A DNA stretch of 64,000 nt from Paramacrobiotus metropolitanus (Eukaryota > Tardigrada > Eutardigrada > Parachela > Macrobiotidae): assembly GCF_019649055.1 (NCBI RefSeq), contig NW_026570263.1:558001-622000 (forward strand). The letters are read 5' to 3'. Below the pieces are notes generated by a model. The model saw only the letters and a list, made by a program, of their open reading frames with translations. It ran no database searches and was not told where the DNA came from. Below are positions 60,110-64,000 of this stretch, piece after piece (the first letter of the stretch is position 1; every line of letters starts with the position of its first letter). The position numbers and the translations under genes are program-made.

Positions 60110-61329
60110 GATTAGCCAACAGTCCGCGCACATTCGCCCAGGATGCCGAAACAAGTTCTTTGGCATCCTCGATAACTAACGTCGAAGTGGTCGGCGTGGC
60201 GCACTTTATCAAGCATCCAGCCAGCAGAAACTGCTCGGAACGGTAGATGTGTCGCTTACGGCAGGAGATCCACAGATGCCGACCGCCAGTGGCATCCCCG
60301 CTGACAACTATATCCCACAGGCGGCAGACGTGTCGCTTCTGTGCCCGCTCGATGGTATCCAGCGACTGGAAGATTTCAGCCAATATTTCACGTGGTAAGG
60401 GGATGCCCCGCCCAGCTTGTCCCGGTTCTGCGGGCGGAGCGTTAACGGTCTTCGCCGGAGTGGCAAAGCGCCGGCCAATCCACTCGCCTGCTAGATCGGT
60501 GCCTTCTAGAGTTAAAAAGTACGCACACTCTCCAGCAACGTTCAAATTGGTTTCCTTCAAAATCAAAAGCCATTGTCGTCAAGAAGATAGTTGGAGGTTT
60601 ACACAAAGTCATCCTCTTTAACATAAACTGTAAGAACTTACGTACCAAGGCAACACGTGTTATAGGACGTCCATCGATCCGTTGGAAATACGTGAAAGTG
60701 TCACTACGCACGGCGATGCAGCAAGCACTAGAGTCCCGGCTGAGCTTCTGCCACAACAGCCGCGTCGCCCCACTGGAGGCCGCCCAGTAACGTCCGGGCA
60801 GACGGCATTCACGGATGGTAAAATAGTCAGGACCCAAACGGCGTTGCGCCAGATCTTGAGGTGATGGCACACAACGGATCTGATTGCAGGGCAGCAGCTC
60901 GGTGATCAGCACACCTCCCAGCTGCACCTCAACCAGTACACAATCGATATCGATGCAGTCCGTGCCCCCATTGCTAGCGCCCTCTGGCGGAATGATTCTG
61001 ACAGGCCACCACGTCCACGCACGTTGTGGACCTACGCGCAGCAAGCCCTGCAGCGGATGGCTCTCGGCCCATGTGGGGTCCGTCCATTGATCCCAGGGGT
61101 CGGTGGTCGGAGAAGGACAGCTGAAGACGTTGCCGTACTCAACGAGCTCGCAGTGACGCTGCGCACAATCGAAGTCGACCAGCACGCCGTGCTTCCCGCT
61201 GCCCGCAGACGCCAGACCGATGACGACGCCGTGCTGCAGCGTCCCGTTGATCAACACGTCCACAGCGTTCCACTGGCGCATATCGTATACGTTTCCATTC
61301 TGGTAATATCTGCTCTGGAAGAGGTGCAT
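60106..61329 (-). pseudogene. F-box gene 8, head exon and 5' part of exon 2 (interrupted by copy 2)
   Basis: Head exon 61329-60646 (228 codons, MHLFQSRYYQNGNV..., donor TTG|GTACGTAAGT) and exon 2 from 60554 (acceptor TTTTGAAG, phase 0) with F-box GRGIPLPREILAEIFQSL and ERAQKRHVCRLWDIV, running open to the insertion at 60106 (VRGLLANRC). No stop or frameshift is seen in any part of this gene, so before the insertion it was probably functional. As it stands, translation enters the LTR and ends at about 60036 after SLAFTPVALGATPSDYGL. Confidence 0.88.
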
Positions 61330-61506
61330 GGCTCCGGAAGAAATGAATTTATCGGTTGACAATTACCCAGCACGTGGCAGATGGTGGATCGATCGAAGAA
61401 TTGAGGATGAAATTACATTTAAATGCTACCTAACTCACGACAACTCGGCAAGCATTTCCTGTTAATAAATTTTTAATTTCCAATAGAGCGATAACAATAT
61501 CAAGAT

Positions 61507-61860
61507 TCAGTTACACTTAAACAAAACAACATTTTCCACGGTACCAATAACAGAAGCGGCATTTCCTCTTTGAATAGCTAAAGAAATGTTCTGCTTTAAA
61601 AACTCATGGCTGCGAATCTCGCCTGTTTGTAATTCAACCCTCTTTCCGACTTCTTTAACCAGTTTCTTGGCTGATGAACCAAAACTACCAAAAGTTTCGA
61701 ATCCAACAGCAGCGAACTCATATCGTCCTGACAGGAAGCTGTATTTTTGCACTTTTTCAGCTTCTGCCTGGTCGGCTGCCGCTCCGGCCCTTAAGCTGGT
61801 GTGATCCAGATAAGAGCGCGCGACGGTGTCCACACAGGTTACATCCCAGCATTTCCTTGT
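61507..61860 (-). pseudogene. Retroelement C-terminal nuclease-like domain fragment
   Basis: Reads CWDVTCVDTVARSYLDHTSL, AGAAADQAEAEKVQKYSF, AVGFETFGSFGSSAKKL, VELQTGEIRSHEFLKQNISL, AIQRGNAASVIGT. Here D-V-T...D and the K-V-x-K-Y spacing are kept. Same family as the fragments at 33082, 34886 and 62850; lies upstream of F-box gene 8. Confidence 0.6.
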
Positions 61861-61989
61861 TTGAAAACTGACGAGTCAGGAGCTTGCTAACAAGTAAGTT
61901 TAATCAAAGTACTGGAGTGTCGGAGTCACGGTTGTTACAGAGTCAGCCCTAAGTCGGCTGTCCGTGGGGATCTCAGCGAAGAGGGCGGT

Positions 61990-62070
61990 TCCGTGAGGCA
62001 TTCGCAAAAATGGCGATGGAGCGGAATCGAACCGCTGGCTACCGAGTGAGATCCACGTAGCACAGGGCGG
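61990..62070 (-). repeat. Possible tRNA-derived SINE fragment
   Basis: On the minus strand CTACGTGGATCTCACTCGGTAG is followed by a perfect B box within GCGGTTCGATTCCGC. The A box is not clear. Body phrases (CTACGnGGATCT, GCCnGnGGTTCGATTCC) match the 39126 repeat. Confidence 0.4.
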
Positions 62071-62079
62071 CTGTCGTGG

Positions 62080-62849
62080 GCACAGAGTAGTCTACTCTAA
62101 TACGGTGCAGCTTAACTGCACCACTGAACACCTTCAGCTATTGCTAGCCGCCTGGGTGCGGCAGCTCAGTGCCCACTGCTTTCGGCACTCAGAGGAACTG
62201 GCCACACAATCGGCATAGAGATCAAAGGGTCGGTTGCAACTTGTAACGCGTCAGTCAACGTCGTGCTAGCCGCCATAAGTTCGTCCTCGGTAAAGTTGCG
62301 GACAACCGACAGGTTCTCGCCCTCCCGCGTCCAGCTCCATTAAATGAGCGTCGCGGTAAAACAGCGCCCGTCAGAACAGATTTTGTTCGACCTCTGGAAG
62401 GAATCTTACTTTGAGTCCGATAATTATATATTAGTTAATTAAGTATAAAAACTGTGCTCTTAAAACGAATTCGAATTCGAATTGCTTATACAGCCCTATC
62501 GAGGGAGCTCTACGACTGTTCAGGTTGGAAAAGGATGCGTGGTCACCAATCAGCTACGATTATCAGAGCGAAAAAAACCAGTTCACTGTGCTGTCTGTGT
62601 GGACAAATAAATCACAGGCCTAATTTGCTAGAACGTCACAAAAGAAAACGGATCAGGTTTAGAAATAGAAAAGCAGCTTTTGATAAATTCATTATCTTTC
62701 AAGCGAAGCGGTTCAGGAGAGAAAGTCACCACATGGTGAACCGTTTAACCGGTATTCAACCGCTTTAGTAATAAGTGTTTCTTTTTTTTTATTTTCAATA
62801 ATAACAAAATCACAGCCGAGCTGAGAAGAAAAACAACATCGGGCACTAA
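62080..62849. other. Intergenic DNA without recognised genes
   Basis: Short open frames only; the longest on the plus strand (62454-62768) is arginine-rich and not recognised. Nothing supports a gene. Confidence 0.4.
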
Positions 62850-63180
62850 TCATTCCCGATCAGCCAATCTAAAAGCTAAAAAAACGTCCTCGTTGTCTCG
62901 CATCTCATTAAATGTTCCGAGGACAGACACCGCACTTCCGCGTTGTATCTCGGTGCTGATTCTCTGACGCAAAAACTCTCCCGACCGAGGGTTACCACTA
63001 CATTCGCAAATCTTTCTTGACAGGTCTTTGAAAAACTTCTTGATTAGCGGTCCAAAGGTTCCCGTAGTTTCAAAAGCCAGAGGTTGTACTACGTATCGAT
63101 CCGCGAGTCCATCGTACTTCCGTAACTTCTGATTCTCTCTCACTTCCGCTGCGCTTCCAGGAACACGTGATGTATGGCCT
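62850..63180 (-). pseudogene. Retroelement C-terminal nuclease-like domain fragment
   Basis: Reads GSAAEVRENQKLRKYDGL, VVQPLAFETTGTFGPLIKKF, CECSGNPRSGEFLRQRISTE, IQRGSAVSVLGTF. Truncated at the N-terminal side; the Asp motifs are missing. A fifth member of this fragment family in the window. Confidence 0.6.
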
Positions 63181-63764
63181 ATGTAGGTCTATGTAGTGTT
63201 TCTTTTATCTAGATTCTAGAGTAGATGATGCCTTAGCAGACGCAATCATTTGTGTACTTACTGGAAAAATTCAATCACAGTATTATGAAGTCCAGTAGAC
63301 AGCACTGCTCAGATTAGCCAGTAACCATGTTCCCCTTCAATTTATTTCTGTCGTAACAACACAAGCGGCAAGTCGTGTCTTATTTACTAGAGAATGCAAT
63401 AGAAAATATCCATCAGAATAAGGCAAGGTGCACGCGCGTGCACACTGTACCGTACAACAGAAACTAAACGAAAAACAACCAACCTCTCTATCCTTCCGTT
63501 GGTTAAAAGGTAGCGCAGCTTATAAAAAAGCGTAAAGCGTAAACACATTATTATTAAGTATCCTAAATTCATAGACCAACTAAAGTAGTACACATTACAC
63601 TATAACTGTACGTCGATAACTATTTCACCGTCGATCGAAAGTCCGGGACCTATTACACAATTAACGCGATGCCGGTGCTGGCTGCCACACAATATAGGGC
63701 TAAATTGGCTAATTACCATCAATTTCAACAAAGCGCTTTGACAACAACCGCAGAATCTGAATCC
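63181..63764. other. Intergenic DNA without recognised features
   Basis: AT-rich. One stretch near 63355 (ACAAGCGGCAAGTCGTGTC) resembles 44080-44095, suggesting a dispersed repeat. Probably 3' flank of the gene entering from the right. Confidence 0.4.
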
Positions 63765-63923
63765 TTAGTGGCCACTGTAAGGCAGGCGCTTCTCGAGGTA
63801 GCAATCCAGGGCAAGTTGCGCCACTTTTGACAGTTTGTACACATCCACATTATCGCGCGTCCATTTCTCCGGTACGCCATTCTGCGCCGCACGTGGATCA
63901 GCACCGATCGACTCGTTTAAAAC
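63765..63923 (-). CDS. F-box family gene 9, last exon (rest beyond window)
   Basis: 53 codons after acceptor TTTCTAG: VLNESIGADPRAAQNG, EKWTRDNVDVYKLSKVAQ, ending KRLPYSGH stop. Length and start match the last exons of the other family members. The upstream exons should lie to the right of 64000. Confidence 0.75.
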   Translation of the reverse strand, partial: VLNESIGADPRAAQNGVPEKWTRDNVDVYKLSKVAQLALDCYLEKRLPYSGH

Positions 63924-64000
63924 CTAGAAATACAGTAAAGAAATTACAGCACGGTACATACCGTAGGAGTACACTCGGATGGCTCCGTTTATCGCATTTA

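Noticed and set aside
61981-62400. Ribosomal or snRNA gene in the GC-rich stretch
   Set aside because: Apart from the B-box fragment I recognise no rRNA or snRNA signature.

Overview
The window is invertebrate nuclear DNA: spliced genes with short GT-AG introns, LTR and non-LTR retrotransposons, tRNA-derived repeats and no bacterial features. The expanded family of three- to four-exon F-box genes resembles proteins I remember from tardigrades. That assignment is from memory, not proven, and should be tested by a protein search.

Layout. (1) 1-20927: a very large Ty3/gypsy LTR retrotransposon (copy 1) on the minus strand. Its 3' LTR lies just left of the window. In element order it has a 354-bp LTR, a tRNA-iMet primer site, a long structured leader, gag (long coiled coil, gag domain, CCHC knuckle), a -1 frameshift signal, pol (protease, RT, RNase H, integrase, extra C-terminal modules), ORF3 (zinc ribbon plus RS-rich domain) and a 3' UTR of tandem hairpins. 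(2) 20928-22400: ORF1 and 5' part of a non-LTR element abutting copy 1. (3) 22.7-45.2 kb and 60.1-64 kb: a cluster of paralogous F-box genes and pseudogenes. Exon 1 encodes a family-specific head, exon 2 the F-box and middle region, and the last exon a tail beginning near VLNEYIGADPR. The 37486-40065 gene looks intact and the others are broken to varying degrees. Fragments of a retroelement C-terminal nuclease-like domain, SINE-like repeats and a large palindrome lie between them. (4) 45217-60105: copy 2, a complete 14.9-kb insertion with 353-bp LTRs that look identical and a 4-bp target duplication (CACC), splitting exon 2 of an F-box gene. Copy 2 lacks RT, RNase H and integrase through one internal deletion that joins protease to the pol C-terminal domain in frame, so it is a recently moved non-autonomous derivative.

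The most unusual signals belong to the LTR elements. First, the octamer AAAGGTCA, an extended nuclear-receptor half-site, recurs throughout leader, coding regions and 3' UTR in every reading frame that avoids a stop, so it shapes the proteins (KGH, ERSP, KVT, VTF and DDL repeats). Second, the 3' UTR holds eight hairpins with a constant core and different but always complementary stems. Third, gag and pol are joined by a textbook slippery site, 6-nt spacer and 11-bp stem. Positions and counts are from reading by eye. Many of the frameshifts fall in homopolymers and could be real decay or assembly error.
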